Made by a program: the position numbers and the translations under genes. The notes under the pieces were generated by a model. The model had not been told where the DNA came from and made no database searches. It saw nothing but the letters and a program-made list of their open reading frames with translations. A stretch of 6,494 nucleotides of DNA from a bacterium (GTDB taxonomy: Bacteria > Hydrothermota > UBA3073 > JACQXS01 > JAUWAR01). The stretch covers positions 1 through 6,494 of the forward strand of contig JAUWAR010000073.1 in NCBI GenBank assembly GCA_030601965.1. The letters are read 5' to 3'. Below are positions 5,301 through 6,494 of the stretch, one piece after another; position 1 is the first letter of the stretch, and every line of letters starts with the position of its first letter.

Positions 5301-5319
5301 ATTTTAGAGGTTAAAATAT
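5299..5319. promoter_or_regulatory. Palindrome overlapping the start of the HTH gene, candidate operator
   Basis: ATATTTTA (5299-5306) and TAAAATAT (5312-5319) are perfect 8-bp inverted arms with a 5-bp centre GAGGT. The palindrome covers the first two bases of the start codon as transcribed and the 19 bp upstream of it, in the 50-bp gap after the cysteine-rich gene. Binding by the HTH protein itself or by an element repressor would control this gene and possibly int. As the arms are only A and T, chance in AT-rich DNA is a real alternative, and an RNA hairpin here would be weak. Confidence 0.45.
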
Positions 5320-5350
5320 TAAGAAGATATAAACATACCATTTTTTATTA

Positions 5351-5776
5351 TTACCTCACCAAACACCGAGTAAGAACAGGTTTTTTATTCTTAAAATGCA
5401 TAATTCTGGAGGTTTTCATCCTCTCTTTAAACTCTTTAATTTGTTGAGGAGTAAATTTTCGTTTTTTTGTTTCGGGATGAGTTTCAATCCATCTCTCAAG
5501 TTGTTTCTCTTTGTCAGGGTCTATACCTTTTATTCCTTTTGCAACCCTATGAATACGCCTTAACATTTGAACATTAAAAAATCTATTAGGGTCTGCCTTG
5601 ACCCTTTTTATCTTTTTCTGGACTTTTACAAAATCTGTATTTCCAAATCCTTTTCTCTTGCATATCTCCTCATCAGGATACCAAATTCGCTTTTCAATTA
5701 AAGGGTCCGGCGGACATAACCCTGCATTACACCTTTCAAGTCTTGGACATTCTGGATTACACTTTATTTCTCCCAT
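5351..5776 (-). CDS. Small cysteine-rich basic protein of unknown function (mobile-element associated)
   Basis: I do not recognise a named family. The 141-residue protein has a cysteine-rich N-terminus with C6, C10, C16, C21 and C39 in CNPECPRLERCNAGLCPPD and WYPDEEIC, suggesting one zinc or iron-sulphur site. The C...C...C.A.LCP.D...WYPDE.IC pattern resembles small proteins I associate with phage-like regions, but their role is unknown to me. The rest is strongly basic and probably helical (RVKADPNRFFNVQMLRRIHRVAKGIKG, then KRKFTPQQIKEFKERM), which suits nucleic acid binding. It starts 10 bp after the helicase gene stop, so both are probably one transcript. There is only a weak AGAG-type ribosome binding site. 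A role next to the helicase in replication is inference from position. Confidence 0.75.
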   Translation of the reverse strand: MGEIKCNPECPRLERCNAGLCPPDPLIEKRIWYPDEEICKRKGFGNTDFVKVQKKIKRVKADPNRFFNVQMLRRIHRVAKGIKGIDPDKEKQLERWIETHPETKKRKFTPQQIKEFKERMKTSRIMHFKNKKPVLTRCLVR

Positions 5777-5786
5777 TGTCTGTTCT

Positions 5787-6494
5787 CTATTTAGTCATAT
5801 TGTAAAACTTCATCTTTTTATCCAAGAAACTTAATTGGTCATTACCGACCTCACCATTGCGGTTTTTGGCGATGTAAAAGTCTACCTCACTTCTATTCGC
5901 TTCTTTATCATATAGCCATTTTCTGTATAACAAACCTACTACATCAGCATTTTGCTCAATATCCCCCGACTCTCGCAGGTCGTCAAGATGAGGAATTCTA
6001 TTTTTATCACAAGCACCTCTTCTAAATTGGGATAATACTATCATTACCAAATTAAACTCCTCCGCCAGTAGTTTCAACTCCCTTGATATTTCTCCAATTG
6101 CAAGGTTGCGAGTCTCCGCCTTTTTGGTAGGAAATAACTGCAAGTGGTCAACTATAACAATATCTGGAGAATAAAGTGATACTTGATGTTGTAAGGCCTT
6201 AATACTATATTCTCCTTTCAATATTTTAATGTCCCAACTCTTTATTACTTTTGCCACTTTCTTTATCTCTTTCAGGTTATCTTTGCTCAAGTGCGATATT
6301 TTAGCGAATAAATTTATACCTGTCTCCATTACCAATAATCTCCTCAAAACTGCACTTTTACCCATTTCTAATGAGTTTATCATTATTTTCTTTCCCCTCT
6401 TGGCAAGATTGCTTGTAAGTGTCAGAGCAAAAGCAGTTTTACCTGTGGAAGTCGCACCTCCGATTACGAACATCTCTCCTCTGTGTAATCCTCC
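5787..6494 (-). CDS. DnaB-type replicative helicase, C-terminal ATPase domain (5' end outside window)
   Basis: The frame is open through the right edge: seven codons (GGLHRGE) precede the first in-window ATG at 6471-6473. They complete the DnaB-type GLxxGE motif, so the gene starts outside the window and that ATG is internal. RecA-like helicase motifs appear in order: Walker A GGATSTGKT, Walker B IVIVDHLQLF, a sensor-like IVLSQFRRG, DDLRESGDIEQNADVVGLLYR with the DnaB signature, and AKNRNGEVGN near the end. DnaB helicases form hexameric rings that unwind DNA at the fork; a copy on a mobile element would serve the element's own replication. Whether an N-terminal primase-interacting domain exists cannot be seen. 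The gene leads an apparent operon with the cysteine-rich protein. Confidence 0.93.
   Translation of the reverse strand, partial: GGLHRGEMFVIGGATSTGKTAFALTLTSNLAKRGKKIMINSLEMGKSAVLRRLLVMETGINLFAKISHLSKDNLKEIKKVAKVIKSWDIKILKGEYSIKALQHQVSLYSPDIVIVDHLQLFPTKKAETRNLAIGEISRELKLLAEEFNLVMIVLSQFRRGACDKNRIPHLDDLRESGDIEQNADVVGLLYRKWLYDKEANRSEVDFYIAKNRNGEVGNDQLSFLDKKMKFYNMTK

Larger units (their letters stand above)
3984..6494. mobile_element. Integrase end of an integrated element (prophage or integrative element) at tRNA-Lys
   Basis: From the tRNA outward the region carries a tyrosine recombinase, an excisionase-like HTH protein, a small cysteine-rich protein and a DnaB-type helicase domain, all on the minus strand. 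This is the replication and integration cassette expected at one end of a temperate phage or integrative plasmid. The boundary next to the tRNA is placed at 3984 for convenience; the true crossover may lie inside the tRNA 5' half. The other end lies beyond the window. There are no structural phage or conjugation genes in view, so the element type is open. The host-side genes are metabolic, giving a sharp change in content at the tRNA. Confidence 0.8.

Noticed and set aside
5598..5834. 78-codon plus-strand open frame across the cysteine-rich gene and the helicase end
   Set aside because: It spans two minus-strand genes with better support and its product is low-complexity shadow sequence.
5787..6473. 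Helicase gene starting at the ATG at 6473
   Set aside because: The frame continues upstream to the window edge and encodes GGLHRGE, part of the conserved motif before Walker A, so this methionine is internal.
5351..6494. Defence or toxin-antitoxin module
   Set aside because: The visible genes are helicase, cysteine-rich unknown, excisionase-like and integrase; none shows nuclease, methylase, toxin or antitoxin motifs.

Overview
The window is AT-rich bacterial DNA, probably from an uncultivated lineage. It has a host part (about 1-3983) and the integrase end of an integrated mobile element (about 3984-6494). The bacterial assignment rests on a type I-alpha glutamine synthetase, a split glycine decarboxylase (separate GcvPA), GcvH, a biotin carboxylase and a bacterial tRNA-Lys. 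Split GcvP, low GC and heavy invasion of genes by short repeats recall deep-branching or candidate-phylum bacteria. I cannot name the phylum from this window.

Host part. A 5' fragment of a biotin carboxylase gene (minus strand, 1-628) is divergent from glnA (plus strand, 732-2093). The roughly 100 bp between them holds promoter-like elements for both directions and a perfect 8-bp-arm dyad. glnA converges on gcvPA across a strong hairpin at 2099-2118. On the minus strand the order of transcription is tRNA-Lys(CUU), gcvH, gcvPA. gcvT and gcvPB, normally partners of these genes, are not next to them.

Mobile element part. Read on the minus strand from the right edge, there is a DnaB-type helicase ATPase domain (5' end outside the window), a small cysteine-rich basic protein of unknown function, a small HTH_17/excisionase-like protein and a complete tyrosine recombinase. 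The integrase stops 10 bp before the 5' end of tRNA-Lys. This looks like the replication/integration end of a prophage or integrative plasmid-like element inserted at the tRNA gene, on its 5' side rather than the usual 3' side.

The most unusual feature is repeat invasion of core genes. A GC-rich double-hairpin element is read in frame inside glnA and adds about 20 residues. A tandem heptamer is read in frame inside gcvPA. A second, degenerate heptamer block supplies the end and stop codon of gcvH and fills the gcvH-gcvPA gap, leaving gcvPA without a visible ribosome binding site. I see no CRISPR array, no recognisable defence system, and nothing I would call an undescribed multigene system.
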